A stretch of 64,000 nucleotides of DNA from Vibrio xiamenensis (GCF_900100015.1 NZ_FNDD01000010.1:82208-146207); one strand, 5' to 3'. Shown: positions 54,747-64,000, counted from the stretch's first letter. Notes: generated from the letters alone by a model not told the origin. Numbers and translations are program-made.

Positions 54747-55838
54747 TTATATTACTGCCGAGCCCAGTTCATGAGCCGTGAGCATTGCTGCCAATACCGC
54801 CTCAGGCGTGACCTCAAATGGCATATTGTGCATGGTTTCACCCTCGGCGCAGGACGCTTGCGCAACTTGCAGCAGTTTGGCTCTGTCAATGTTAGTCACG
54901 CCCATATCATTTAGGTTGGTTGGCAACCCCACCGAGCGACAAAAGCCGATGACAGTGCGAATTTCATCTAGCGGCGCGTTTTCTAACGCCAATTGACTTA
55001 AGGTACCAAACGCCACTTTTTCTCCGTGATAGAGATGGTGACACTCTTCCATCAAAGTCAGCCCATTATGAATCGCATGGGCAGCAGCCAGCCCCGAGCT
55101 TTCAAAGCCAACCCCCGACAGGTAAGTATTGGCTTCGACCACGTTATTGAGCGCTTGGCTAGCCAGATTATGATCGCAAGCCAGTTTGGCTTTTAGGCCA
55201 TCACTGAGCAAAATCTCATAGCACAATTTGGCCAAGGTTTGCGCTGCGCGAGTCGGTGCGCCGCCTGCCATGGTGGCTTTACCGCTGCGTTGATTGGCGC
55301 GCGCTTCAAAGTAGGTCGAAAGCGCATCTCCCATGCCGGAAACCAATAACCGCGTCGGCGCGTTGGCAACGACCTGAGTATCCATGATCACCACATTGGG
55401 GTTATGGGCATAAAAGCGATACTCACTAAACTCCCCTTGCGGCGTATAAATCACCGATAGCGCACTGGTTGGCGCATCGGTAGAAGCGATGGTCGGTACA
55501 ATAGCCACCGGCAGGCTCAAATTCGCCGCCGTCGCCTTGGCGGTATCAAGGGTTTTACCGCCGCCAATCCCGACGATCACTGTGGCATGCTGAGCTTTGG
55601 CATGCTCGGTAATGCGGTCGATTTCAGTAATACAGCACTCACCTTGAAACTCAGTGAAATACGCTTCTACCAATTGCTGCTGACAACTGGCGTTGACTGC
55701 CTTCTCAACTAAATGGGTCACGAAGGCATCGGCGATCACCAGAGCATGCTCGCCAAGCGGTTTAAGATAGGTGGCCAAATTGGCCATCACATTGGCACCC
55801 TGAACATATTTGCTCGGGCTGATAATGATGTTGTCCAT
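54747..55838 (-). CDS. gldA: Glycerol dehydrogenase (GldA/DhaD family)
   Basis: NAD-dependent, Zn-containing oxidation of glycerol to dihydroxyacetone, or the reverse. 363 residues, group III ADH: IVGIGGGKTLDTAKATA for the cofactor, PTIASTDAPTSALSVIY, SGMGDALSTYFEA (metal-binding Asp), and GLAAAHAIHNGL and EECHHLYHGEKVAFG (metal-binding His). MDNIIISPSKYVQGA is the usual GldA beginning. It lies 32 nt after pduF in the same orientation, unlike Salmonella, where pocR and pduF are adjacent. Confidence 0.92.
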   Translation of the reverse strand: MDNIIISPSKYVQGANVMANLATYLKPLGEHALVIADAFVTHLVEKAVNASCQQQLVEAYFTEFQGECCITEIDRITEHAKAQHATVIVGIGGGKTLDTAKATAANLSLPVAIVPTIASTDAPTSALSVIYTPQGEFSEYRFYAHNPNVVIMDTQVVANAPTRLLVSGMGDALSTYFEARANQRSGKATMAGGAPTRAAQTLAKLCYEILLSDGLKAKLACDHNLASQALNNVVEANTYLSGVGFESSGLAAAHAIHNGLTLMEECHHLYHGEKVAFGTLSQLALENAPLDEIRTVIGFCRSVGLPTNLNDMGVTNIDRAKLLQVAQASCAEGETMHNMPFEVTPEAVLAAMLTAHELGSAVI

Positions 55839-55870
55839 ACACGCCTCCTTAGGCGTAAACCAGGCGCAGG

Positions 55871-56674
55871 CTATTGAATTTCTTCTTTATATTTTTCTTG
55901 TCCAGGCAATCCACGACTGATAAAAAACCGGTAACCCGCGCCACCCACACAGGCACCAATCAAAGGTGCGATGATGGGTACGATAAAGTATGGAATGTCA
56001 CGAGCACCGGTAAAGGTCACGGTTCCCCAACCGGCAAAATAGGTAAACAATTTCGGGCCGAAGTCGCGTGCGGGGTTCATAGCAAACCCAGTCAATGGTC
56101 CGGTGGAAGCACCGATCACCGCAACCAAAATACCGATTAAAAGCGGTGCAAGGGCACCGCGTGGCACACCATTGCCATCATCGGTTAGCGCTAAAATTAG
56201 ACTGATTAACGTCGCGGTGATCACCACTTCAACCAACGCGGCTTGAAATACTGAGATATCCGGGTGCGGATAGGTACTGAAAATACTGGCAAGGTAGAGG
56301 CTTTCATCAGAACCTCTGACCATTTGGTGGGCGGTTTCGTAGCTGACAAACAAATTGTGGTAGAGCAAATAGCATATTGCAGCGCCAAAAAATGCGCCGG
56401 CGATTTGCGCCACGCAAAATGGAATCACTCGACGGCGTTCAAAATTGGCAAACAGCCACAAGCCAACGGTAACCGCCGGGTTTAAGTGCGCCCCCGACAC
56501 TCCAGCGGACAAATACACCGCCAGCGCAATCCCAAGCCCCCACACAATGCAGATTTCCCACAAGCCAAGATTTGCACCAGCCAGTTTTACTGCACATAAA
56601 CAAGAGTTACCAAAAAATAGAAATAAACCGGTGCCAAAAAACTCGGCAATACATTGGTCTTTAAGCGTATTCAT
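55871..56674 (-). CDS. pduF: Propanediol diffusion facilitator PduF (GlpF-like)
   Basis: Aquaglyceroporin admitting 1,2-propanediol or glycerol. 267 residues, six helices and two half-helices, with the two NPA boxes in SGAHLNPAVT (~68) and GFAMNPARDFGPKLF (~205). The internal segment ALTDDGNGVPRGALAPLLIGILVAVIGASTGP closely follows Salmonella PduF. Divergent from pduA across a 579-bp regulatory region. Confidence 0.93.
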   Translation of the reverse strand: MNTLKDQCIAEFFGTGLFLFFGNSCLCAVKLAGANLGLWEICIVWGLGIALAVYLSAGVSGAHLNPAVTVGLWLFANFERRRVIPFCVAQIAGAFFGAAICYLLYHNLFVSYETAHQMVRGSDESLYLASIFSTYPHPDISVFQAALVEVVITATLISLILALTDDGNGVPRGALAPLLIGILVAVIGASTGPLTGFAMNPARDFGPKLFTYFAGWGTVTFTGARDIPYFIVPIIAPLIGACVGGAGYRFFISRGLPGQEKYKEEIQ

Positions 56675-57253
56675 CCTAACCCCTTAATTAGATCGCAATC
56701 TAATAAACATGAGTAGTTATTAATAAGATTGACGAGTCTTATTTCCTTAACCAAGACTAAAACACAGCAATAAGGAACAGACCGAACCCTTAAAGTATAT
56801 TTTTTAACCGAATGAGATTTTTGTCCTATCCTATTTTAGAGCTGATAATTTTTGGCTTTTTCTCGGCAACAAAATTTCAACAAACAAAAATATAAACATA
56901 AAAACAATAAGTTATAAAAAATAGCAATAACAAAATTTAGCGATTGATGAGATCAAAATAATGATAACAACATCTCATAGTTGGCATTTATTTGCGGTTG
57001 ATCAAAATGAGTAAATAACTTGCCTTAAATCACGAAATTCACCAATAACCGTCTTCGTCCTACCGCTAAATAGTGTCATTCCATTATTTCCTTCAAGCAT
57101 TGAAAACATTGAAGTTATTAATTTTAGCGCGCAATCTTTTCACATATCCCCACCAATAATTCCCAATTTATTGCTCAAACTAAACCATTATTTCTTGCGG
57201 GTTTTTCTTAGTATCTGCTTGGTATTAGTGTCAATTGCTTACGAGGTAACCCC
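56675..57253. promoter_or_regulatory. Divergent pduF-pduA regulatory region
   Basis: 579 bp of AT-rich DNA without a gene. It should contain both promoters and PocR sites. TTGAT-GAG-ATCAA (56944-56956) and the palindrome TTGATCAA (56998-57005) resemble FNR half-sites, but the first has a 3-bp, not 4-bp, spacer. Anaerobic control would fit the pathway. No -35/-10 pair was assigned with confidence. Confidence 0.45.
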
Positions 57254-57538
57254 ATGCAACAAGAAGCTCTAGGAATGGTAGAAACCCATGGTCTGACTGC
57301 GGCCATCGAGGCGGCAGATACCATGGTGAAATCAGCCAACGTCATGCTCGTCGGCTACGAAAAAATCGGCTCTGGCTTGGTCACTGTGATCGTGCGCGGA
57401 GACGTTGGTGCAGTCAAAGCAGCGACCGATGCTGGTGCATCGTCAGCAGCCAATGTAGGTGAAGTGGTCGCAACCCATGTGATTCCACGTCCACACACCG
57501 ATGTTGAGAAAATTCTTCCCAAAGGAATTAGCGAATGA
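57254..57538 (+). CDS. pduA: Microcompartment shell protein PduA (BMC-H)
   Basis: Hexameric facet protein of the propanediol-utilisation microcompartment. 94 residues: [47 protein letters not shown] and ATHVIPRPH, the canonical BMC-H fold and near-identical to PduA elsewhere. In PduA the central pore passes propanediol. GAGG six to seven bases before the ATG. First gene of the operon; the stop overlaps pduB by 4 nt. Confidence 0.97.
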   Translation: MQQEALGMVETHGLTAAIEAADTMVKSANVMLVGYEKIGSGLVTVIVRGDVGAVKAATDAGASSAANVGEVVATHVIPRPHTDVEKILPKGISE

Positions 57539-58341
57539 GTGACAACCCTCTAGTTGACCAAATTATGAGTCAGGTGATGACTCGCATCGGTCAGTCCAGT
57601 GCCGAGCCGTCACCGCCGAAACCCGAACGAGGCAAAACAATGAATACAAAAACATGCAGTCTGACAGAGTTTGTCGGCACCGCAGTCGGCGACACCATCG
57701 GCTTGGTGATTGCCAATGTCGATGCTGCGCTACTCGAAGCGATGAAGCTAGAAAAACGCTATCGCTCGATTGGCATTCTCGGCGCACGGACCGGCGCCGG
57801 ACCACACATTATGGCCGCCGATGAAGCCGTGAAAGGCACCAACACCGAAGTGGTGTGCATCGAACTGCCCCGTGATACCAAAGGCGGCGCCGGACACGGT
57901 TCACTGATTGTGTTTGGTGGTGACGATGTTTCCGACGTGCGCCGCGCGGTGGAAGTGGCGCTCAAAGAATTAGAACGCACTTTTGGTGATGTTTACGGTA
58001 ACGATGCGGGACACATCGAGCTGCAATACAGTGCTCGCGCCAGCTATGCGCTAGAAAAAGCCTTTGGCGCGCCACTTGGTAAAGCTTGCGGCGTGATCGT
58101 TGGTGCCCCCGCGTCAATAGGCGTTGTGATGGCCGATACCGCGGTTAAATCTGCCAATGTCGATGTGGTCGCCTACAACACCCCAGCCAACGGCACCAGT
58201 TTCAGTAACGAAGCCATTTTGGTCGTCTCTGGTGACTCCGGCGCGGTGCGCCAAGCCGTGATTTCAGCGCGGGAAATCGGCAAAACCCTGCTCGCCACTA
58301 TGGGTGATGAGCCCACCAGCGATCTTCCGTCTTACATTTAA
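57535..58341 (+). CDS. pduB: Microcompartment shell protein PduB (BMC-T) with internal PduB' start
   Basis: Trimeric tandem-BMC shell protein. 268 residues; two BMC repeats (~48-150 and ~160-265), with [25 protein letters not shown] and [27 protein letters not shown]. An in-frame ATG at 57640 (residue 36, [11 protein letters not shown]) is preceded by GAGG with a 7-nt spacer, so a shorter PduB' should also be made, as in Salmonella. The N-terminal extension ([18 protein letters not shown]) is the part that attaches the shell to the enzyme core. Confidence 0.96.
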   Translation: MSDNPLVDQIMSQVMTRIGQSSAEPSPPKPERGKTMNTKTCSLTEFVGTAVGDTIGLVIANVDAALLEAMKLEKRYRSIGILGARTGAGPHIMAADEAVKGTNTEVVCIELPRDTKGGAGHGSLIVFGGDDVSDVRRAVEVALKELERTFGDVYGNDAGHIELQYSARASYALEKAFGAPLGKACGVIVGAPASIGVVMADTAVKSANVDVVAYNTPANGTSFSNEAILVVSGDSGAVRQAVISAREIGKTLLATMGDEPTSDLPSYI

Positions 58342-58362
58342 TCCACTAAACGAGGTTGGTTC

Positions 58363-60027
58363 ATGCGTTCAAAACGATTTGAAGCACTGGCGAAACGGCC
58401 AGTCAACCAGGATGGATTCGTCAAAGATTGGGTAGAAGAAGGCTTTATCGCCATGGAAAGCCCCAACGACCCAACCCCATCAATCAAAATAGTCAACGGC
58501 AAAGTCGTTGAACTGGATGGAAAAAATGAATCCGATTTCGATTTAATCGACCACTACATTGCGCGCTACGGCATCAATTTAGACTATGCCGAACAAGCGA
58601 TGAAAATGGACTCTGTCAAAGTGGCCAACATGCTGTGTGATCCAAACGTGCCACGCAGTGACATCATCAAAATCACCACCGCCATGACACCGGCAAAAAT
58701 TGTCGAAGTGATGTCGCAAATGAACGTGGTGGAAATGATGATGGCGATGCAGAAAATGCGCGCTCGGCGCACCCCATCACAACAAGCTCACGTCACCAAT
58801 GTGCGCGACAATCCGGTGCAAATTGCCGCTGATGCCGCCGAAGGGGCGCTGCGTGGTTTTGACGAACAAGAAACCACCGTCGCGGTCGCCCGTTATGCGC
58901 CATTTAACGCCATTGCCTTGTTAGTCGGCTCACAAGTGGGCCGCGCCGGTGTGTTGACCCAATGTTCATTGGAAGAAGCCACCGAGCTTAAACTTGGCAT
59001 GCTCGGCCACACTTGCTACGCCGAAACCATTTCGGTGTATGGCACCGAACCTGTGTTTACCGACGGCGATGACACGCCGTGGTCAAAAGGCTTTTTGGCC
59101 TCATCTTACGCCTCTCGCGGCTTAAAAATGCGTTTTACTTCGGGCTCTGGCTCGGAAGTGCAAATGGGCTACGCCGAAGGCAAATCGATGCTGTATTTGG
59201 AAGCGCGCTGCATCTACATCACCAAAGCCGCCGGCGTTCAAGGGCTGCAAAACGGCTCGGTCAGCTGTATTGGTGTGCCTTCGGCGGTGCCTTCTGGCAT
59301 TCGTGCTGTGCTGGCGGAAAACTTGATTTGCGCGGCGCTCGACCTTGAGTGCGCCTCAAGTAACGACCAAACCTTTACCCACTCGGACATGCGCCGCACC
59401 GCAAGGTTGCTGATGCAATTTTTGCCAGGCACAGACTTTATCTCATCTGGCTATTCGGCCACACCGAACTACGACAACATGTTCGCCGGTTCCAATGAAG
59501 ACGCCGAAGATTTTGACGACTACAACGTGATTCAGCGCGACTTAAAAGTCGATGGCGGCTTGCGCCCTGTGCGCGAAGAAGAAGCGGTTGCGGTGCGCAA
59601 CAAAGCTGCGCGCGCCATGCAAGTGGTGTTTGCTGGGCTTGGTTTTCCAGAAATTACCGACGAAGAAGTCACCGCAGCCACTTACGCCCATGGCTCGAAA
59701 GACATGCCAGAGCGCAACATTGTCGAAGATCTTAAAGCGGCGCAGCAAGTTATCGAGAAAAGCATCACCGGGCTTGATGTAGTGAAAGCGCTCGCAAGCG
59801 GCGGCTTCAATGACGTTGCCCAAGACATGCTCAACATGCAAAAAGCCAAAATTTCCGGCGACTATTTGCACACCTCAGCAATCATCGTTGGCGACAGCCA
59901 AGTGTTGTCTGCGGTCAATGATGTCAATGATTACGCTGGCCCTGCCACAGGCTATCGCCTGCAAGGTGAGCGCTGGGAAGAGATCAAAAACATTCCTAAC
60001 GCCCTTGACCCGCAAGACCTTGGATAA
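58363..60027 (+). CDS. pduC: Propanediol dehydratase large subunit PduC
   Basis: Catalytic alpha subunit of the adenosylcobalamin-dependent diol dehydratase, converting 1,2-propanediol to propionaldehyde and glycerol to 3-hydroxypropionaldehyde. 554 residues, as in Salmonella: MRSKRFEALAKRPVNQDGFVKDW start, RARRTPSQQAHVTN, SGSGSEVQMGYAEGKSMLYLE and ECASSNDQTFTHSDMRR, with active-site TIM-barrel residues intact. Opens the dehydratase gene trio CDE. Confidence 0.97.
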   Translation: MRSKRFEALAKRPVNQDGFVKDWVEEGFIAMESPNDPTPSIKIVNGKVVELDGKNESDFDLIDHYIARYGINLDYAEQAMKMDSVKVANMLCDPNVPRSDIIKITTAMTPAKIVEVMSQMNVVEMMMAMQKMRARRTPSQQAHVTNVRDNPVQIAADAAEGALRGFDEQETTVAVARYAPFNAIALLVGSQVGRAGVLTQCSLEEATELKLGMLGHTCYAETISVYGTEPVFTDGDDTPWSKGFLASSYASRGLKMRFTSGSGSEVQMGYAEGKSMLYLEARCIYITKAAGVQGLQNGSVSCIGVPSAVPSGIRAVLAENLICAALDLECASSNDQTFTHSDMRRTARLLMQFLPGTDFISSGYSATPNYDNMFAGSNEDAEDFDDYNVIQRDLKVDGGLRPVREEEAVAVRNKAARAMQVVFAGLGFPEITDEEVTAATYAHGSKDMPERNIVEDLKAAQQVIEKSITGLDVVKALASGGFNDVAQDMLNMQKAKISGDYLHTSAIIVGDSQVLSAVNDVNDYAGPATGYRLQGERWEEIKNIPNALDPQDLG

Positions 60028-60039
60028 GGAAGACGAAAG

Positions 60040-60714
60040 ATGGTTGATATTAATGAAACACTGCTGCGTCAGATCGTCGAGGATGTCCTCAAAGAGATGC
60101 AAGGCGCCGATAAACCGGTGTCGTTTTCAAACCAAGGCGCAGCCACGACCAGTAGCGCAAGCAGCGCCAGTGGTGGCTTTTTGCAAGAAACCGGCCCAGC
60201 CAAACCCGGCTCAAGCCGCGATGAGGTAGTGATTGCGGTTGGCCCTGCCTTTGGCCTTAGCCAAACCGCCAATATCGTCGGTACGCCGCACCAAGAGATC
60301 CTGCGCGAACTGTGCGCTGGTATTGAAGAAGAAGGCTTAAAAGCGCGAGTGATTCGCTGCTTTAAATCTTCCGATGTGGCGTTCATCGCCGTGGAAGGCG
60401 ACCGCTTGAGCGGTTCGGGGATCTGTGTTGGCGTGCAATCCAAAGGCACGACAGTTATTCACCAAAATGGTTTACCACCGCTATCAAACTTGGAGCTATT
60501 TCCACAAGCACCACTGATCACGCTGGAAACCTATCGCCAAATTGGCAAAAACGCGGCCAAGTACGCCAAAGGTGAGTCACCACAGCCGGTTCCGACCTTA
60601 AACGATCAGATGGCGCGGCCAAAATACCAAGCCAAATCCGCGGTGCTGCACATCAAAGAGACCAAATATGTGGTGCCCGGCAAAGCCGCACTCGAATTGC
60701 AAGTATTAGCTTAA
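60040..60714 (+). CDS. pduD: Propanediol dehydratase medium subunit PduD
   Basis: Beta subunit of diol dehydratase, forming the cobalamin-binding face. 224 residues: amphipathic N-terminal helix [20 protein letters not shown], like the encapsulation peptide that targets Salmonella PduCDE into the shell, a low-complexity Ser/Ala linker (~25-50), then [41 protein letters not shown] and [14 protein letters not shown]. 12 nt after pduC. Confidence 0.96.
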   Translation: MVDINETLLRQIVEDVLKEMQGADKPVSFSNQGAATTSSASSASGGFLQETGPAKPGSSRDEVVIAVGPAFGLSQTANIVGTPHQEILRELCAGIEEEGLKARVIRCFKSSDVAFIAVEGDRLSGSGICVGVQSKGTTVIHQNGLPPLSNLELFPQAPLITLETYRQIGKNAAKYAKGESPQPVPTLNDQMARPKYQAKSAVLHIKETKYVVPGKAALELQVLA

Positions 60715-60727
60715 AGAGGAACGGACT

Positions 60728-61264
60728 ATGAACTCGGAATCCATCGAAGCCCTAGTGCGTGATGTGCTGGAAAAAATGAGCAGTGGCAATACCTCAGCAT
60801 CTGCGCCAAGCGCTTCACCAAGCGCCGCGGCGCCCACTGCGAGTCACTCTGGCGCGAGCGTTGACGACTACCCGCTCGCTAATAAACACCCAGATTGGGT
60901 TAAAACCAGCACAGGTAAAACCCTTGAAGATATGACGCTGGAAAATGTTCTGTCCGGCAAAGTGACGCCGCAAGACATGCGCATCACACCCGAGATTTTG
61001 CGTATTCAAGCCGACATCGCTCGCAGCGCTGGTCGCGATCGCTTAGCGCTCAACTTTGAGCGCGCCGCCGAGCTGACCTTTGTTCCCGATGAACGGGTGC
61101 TTGAGATCTACAACGCGCTGCGCCCCTATCGTTCAAGCAAAGAGGAGCTGCTGGCGATCGGTGATGAACTGGAGCAGAAATATCACGCCAAAGTGTGCGC
61201 CGATTACGTACGCGAAGCCGCGGCTCTGTACGTATCGCGTAAAAAACTCAAAGGCGACGACTAA
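60728..61264 (+). CDS. pduE: Propanediol dehydratase small subunit PduE
   Basis: Gamma subunit completing the (alpha-beta-gamma)2 enzyme. 178 residues: N-terminal amphipathic helix MNSESIEALVRDVLEKM resembling a second encapsulation peptide, a Ser/Ala/Pro linker (~20-45), then DYPLANKHPDWVKTSTGKTLEDMTLENVL and QADIARSAGRDRLALNFERAAELTFVPDE. AGAGGAA before the ATG. Confidence 0.96.
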   Translation: MNSESIEALVRDVLEKMSSGNTSASAPSASPSAAAPTASHSGASVDDYPLANKHPDWVKTSTGKTLEDMTLENVLSGKVTPQDMRITPEILRIQADIARSAGRDRLALNFERAAELTFVPDERVLEIYNALRPYRSSKEELLAIGDELEQKYHAKVCADYVREAAALYVSRKKLKGDD

Positions 61265-61307
61265 TCAAAACATCATCACAACAGCAAGCAGTTAACGAGG
61301 TAAGGTC

Positions 61308-63188
61308 ATGGCGTACATTGTGGGCATTGATATTGGAAACTCTTCTACCGAAGTGGCACTGGCGAATGTGCAAGGCTCCGATGTACGCTTTATGGCCAGC
61401 GCCATCACCGAAACCACCGGAATTAAGGGCACCAAACGCAATCTGTTTGGCATCTATCAAGCGCTCGACATGGTGGTGGAAAACGCCAGCTTAAGCCGCG
61501 GTGATATTTCTCTTATTCGTATCAACGAAGCCACCCCAGTGATTGGCGATGTGGCGATGGAAACCATCACCGAAACCATCATTACTGAATCCACCATGAT
61601 TGGTCACAATCCCAAAACGCCGGGTGGTGTCGGCCTTGGCGTTGGGCTCACCATTAACTGTGAAGATTTGCTTAAACGCGATAACGATCAGCCCTACATT
61701 TTGGTGGTACCGGGGGAATTTGATTTTGCGGATGTCGCAACCATGGTCAATGCGGCAACCGAGGCTGGCTACCAAATTCAAGCGCTGATTTTGCAAAAAG
61801 ACGACGGCGTACTGGTAAGCAATCGCCTATCTCGCACTCTGCCGATTGTCGATGAGGTCAGTTATATCGACCGCATTCCACTTGGCATGCTGGCTGCGGT
61901 GGAAGTCGCGCCGCCCGGACAAGTGATCAGTACCCTGTCCAACCCTTATGGCATCGCCACTGTGTTTGAGCTGTCCAGTGACGAAACCAAAAACATCGTG
62001 CCTGTTGCCAGAGCGCTGATTGGCACTCGCTCGGCGGTAGTGGTGAAAACTCCAGCTGGCGATGTCAAAGCGCGCACCATTCCTGCTGGACACCTGACTT
62101 TGTATTGCCAAGGGCGCAGTCATTCCATTGATGTCGCCGAAGGCAGCGAAAAAATCATGCAAGGGGTTGAGGCATGCTCGGCGCTGGATAACGTCACTGG
62201 CGAAGCAGGCTCAAACATCGGCGGTATGCTTGAGAACGTTAGGCAAACCATGGCCAAACTCACCGACAAACCGAGCAGCGAAATCTTTATTCAAGACTTA
62301 CTGGCGGTCGACACTCTGGTGCCGGTCAATGTGGTTGGCGGCTTAGCGGGCGAGTTTTCGTTAGAGCACGCAGTGGGCATCGCGTCGATGGTTAAATCTG
62401 ACCATCTGCAAATGGCACGTATCGCGCAAGAAATTCAAGCCACCCTCAACGTCAAAGTGCAAATTGGCGGCGCCGAGGCGGAAGCGGCGATTCTTGGTGC
62501 GCTGACTACTCCGGGCACTCAAACTCCGCTGGCAATTTTGGATCTTGGTGCGGGCTCAACCGATGCCTCGATCATCAACCACAACGGCGAAATTGTCGCA
62601 ACTCACCTGGCAGGCGCTGGGGACATGGTAACCATGATCATCGCCAGCGAACTGGGGCTTGATGACCGCTATCTCGCTGAAGACATTAAGAAATACCCAC
62701 TTGCCAAAGTGGAAAGCTTGTTTCATCTGCGCCATGAAGACGGCACGGTGCAGTTTTTCGACCAACCATTGCCAAGTGAAATCTTTGCCCGCGTCGTAGT
62801 GGTGAAAAACCCGCCGCAAGGGGATTCAAAAGACGATGATCCAGCGCAGCCACGTTTTGTACCGCTGCCGGGCGAGCACACCATCGAGCGCGTCAAACTG
62901 GTGCGTCAAAGCGCCAAACAGCGAGTGTTCGTCACCAATGCTCTTAGAGCGCTGAAAAGCGTCAGCCCGACGGGCAACATTCGTGACATTCCTTTTGTGG
63001 TGCTGGTTGGCGGCTCATCGCTGGATTTTGAAGTACCACAACTGGTGACTGATGCACTGTCTCATTACAACTTGGTCGCTGGGCGCGGCAATGTGCGCGG
63101 CTGTCAAGGGCCAAGAAACGCCGTGGCCACAGGTTTGATCCTCGCCTACCAGCAAGGAAGACAAGCACAAGAGGAGCCTTTGCAATGA
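61308..63188 (+). CDS. pduG: Diol dehydratase reactivase large subunit PduG
   Basis: ATPase that releases damaged cobalamin from inactivated dehydratase. 626 residues, slightly longer than Salmonella PduG (610): YIVGIDIGNSSTEVALA actin-like phosphate loop, NIGGMLENVRQTMA, LAILDLGAGSTDASII and FVVLVGGSSLDFEVPQLVTDALS. The C-terminal region has an extra polar stretch (DSKDDDPAQP, ~507-516). It overlaps pduH by 4 nt. Confidence 0.96.
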   Translation: MAYIVGIDIGNSSTEVALANVQGSDVRFMASAITETTGIKGTKRNLFGIYQALDMVVENASLSRGDISLIRINEATPVIGDVAMETITETIITESTMIGHNPKTPGGVGLGVGLTINCEDLLKRDNDQPYILVVPGEFDFADVATMVNAATEAGYQIQALILQKDDGVLVSNRLSRTLPIVDEVSYIDRIPLGMLAAVEVAPPGQVISTLSNPYGIATVFELSSDETKNIVPVARALIGTRSAVVVKTPAGDVKARTIPAGHLTLYCQGRSHSIDVAEGSEKIMQGVEACSALDNVTGEAGSNIGGMLENVRQTMAKLTDKPSSEIFIQDLLAVDTLVPVNVVGGLAGEFSLEHAVGIASMVKSDHLQMARIAQEIQATLNVKVQIGGAEAEAAILGALTTPGTQTPLAILDLGAGSTDASIINHNGEIVATHLAGAGDMVTMIIASELGLDDRYLAEDIKKYPLAKVESLFHLRHEDGTVQFFDQPLPSEIFARVVVVKNPPQGDSKDDDPAQPRFVPLPGEHTIERVKLVRQSAKQRVFVTNALRALKSVSPTGNIRDIPFVVLVGGSSLDFEVPQLVTDALSHYNLVAGRGNVRGCQGPRNAVATGLILAYQQGRQAQEEPLQ

Positions 63189-63538
63189 GCCAATTGCAAG
63201 AGTCACCAGCCATTTACGTGCGCCTAAGCGAGCCAACGTCTACAAAGCTAACGCCGCTGCTCTGGGGCATGGAAGAGGAAGGCATTCCTTATAAAACGCT
63301 CGAATTCGAGCATGGTAGCAGCCTTGTAGAGCAAGCGTATCAAGCCGCTGCCCTGTCACCACTGGCGGTTGGCATTGCCAGTGACGGCAAATATGTCGCG
63401 GTGCATTCACGCAATTTAGCGGTTGAAACACCGCTGTTTCGTTTAGCGCTGGATGCGCCCAATACCGCACAGGCTCTGCGAGTTCTGGGCTGTAACGCCG
63501 CGCGGTTAGTTAAAGGACTGGCGTTTAAGCCGCTGTAA
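63185..63538 (+). CDS. pduH: Diol dehydratase reactivase small subunit PduH
   Basis: Small swapping subunit of the reactivase; structurally like PduD, which it displaces. 117 residues: IYVRLSEPTSTKLTPLLWGMEEEGIPYKTLE, LSPLAVGIASDGKYVAVHSRNLAVETPLF. Start overlaps the pduG stop by 4 nt. The 3' end lies in a short 16-bp tandem repeat. In Salmonella pduJ follows; here the next gene is pduK. Confidence 0.95.
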   Translation: MSQLQESPAIYVRLSEPTSTKLTPLLWGMEEEGIPYKTLEFEHGSSLVEQAYQAAALSPLAVGIASDGKYVAVHSRNLAVETPLFRLALDAPNTAQALRVLGCNAARLVKGLAFKPL

Positions 63539-63577
63539 GTTTAATCCGCGGTAAGTTTACTCCTCGGTAAAAAAGCG
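63530..63577 (+). repeat. 16-bp tandem repeat across the pduH stop codon
   Basis: Three adjacent units: CCGCTGTAAGTTTAAT (63530), CCGCGGTAAGTTTACT (63546) and CCTCGGTAAAAAAGCG (63562). The first contains the pduH stop (TAA at 63536-63538). Units 1 and 2 match at 14 of 16 positions. Beyond it, AGCGCTCAGTCAAGCGCT can fold into a small stem. Confidence 0.65.
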
Positions 63578-63656
63578 CTCAGTCAAGCGCTAAAGACAGG
63601 ATTCGCGGCGGCATAACGCACAGCTCGGCGCGATAGATTATTCAAAGGAGGCTCAA

Positions 63657-64000
<344 letters not shown>

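Noticed and set aside
56944..57005. FNR box in the pduF-pduA region
   Set aside because: TTGAT-N3-ATCAA has the wrong spacer (FNR needs four), and TTGATCAA has none, so I list it only as a weak resemblance.

Overview
The window looks like a chromosomal segment of a Vibrionaceae bacterium, most likely a Vibrio species. The reasons are a VpsT/CsgD-type regulator beside a vps-II-like exopolysaccharide locus, a pstSCAB operon with a stack of Pho-box units, Vibrio-style Lpp and L,D-transpeptidase genes, and moderate GC with an AT-rich polysaccharide locus. I saw no rRNA, tRNA, IS element, phage or CRISPR array. All family assignments come from reading the translations, not from database searches.

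Layout. 0.2-14.6 kb: a VpsT-like LuxR regulator (+), then on the minus strand a type I secretion pair (HlyD adaptor and ABC ATPase) and a Wzx/Wzy-type exopolysaccharide locus. In transcription order the locus runs: initiating transferase (VpsL-like), small OPX export protein (VpsN-like), PCP/tyrosine kinase (VpsO/Wzc-like), polymerase, two GT2 transferases, a split Alg14/Alg13-type transferase, a VpsP-like protein and a flippase. 14.9-18.6 kb: pstSCAB without phoU. 18.9-25.1 kb: a DEAD-box RNA helicase, the convergent lpp / L,D-transpeptidase pair, and a ybgA-merR-phrB operon. 25.4-32.6 kb: deoD, a zinc-ribbon transposase-like protein, two TPR proteins with GGDEF-type C-termini (one degenerate, one intact), and a yiaW/yiaV-like membrane pair. 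32.6-37.9 kb: an L-rhamnose cluster (rhaB, rhaT, rhaM, lactaldehyde reductase, RhaS/RhaR-type activator). 38.2-53.1 kb: an anaerobic cobalamin operon of 17 genes, cbiB to cobT, with a cobalamin riboswitch in its leader. 53.4-64 kb: pocR, glycerol dehydrogenase and pduF (minus), then the start of a pdu microcompartment operon (pduA, B, C, D, E, G, H and the 5' part of pduK), cut by the window end.

The right-hand 31 kb reads as one metabolic module. Rhamnose uptake, mutarotation and phosphorylation lead, through an isomerase and aldolase not seen here, to L-lactaldehyde. The FucO-like reductase makes 1,2-propanediol, PduF moves it, the B12-dependent diol dehydratase PduCDE dehydrates it inside a microcompartment, and the cbi operon supplies the corrinoid under riboswitch control. 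A glycerol dehydrogenase between pocR and pduF suggests that glycerol also enters the pathway.

The least explained items are: candidate palindromic operators upstream of the ybgA-merR-phrB operon, whose MerR protein seems to lack the B12-ligand histidine; the paired degenerate and active TPR-GGDEF proteins; the transposase-like cellular gene; short 16-17 bp degenerate tandem repeats across the stop codons of both cbiB and pduH; and missing partners (rhaA/rhaD, cbiA, cobU/cobS, pduJ, phoU, a VpsM-like barrel).
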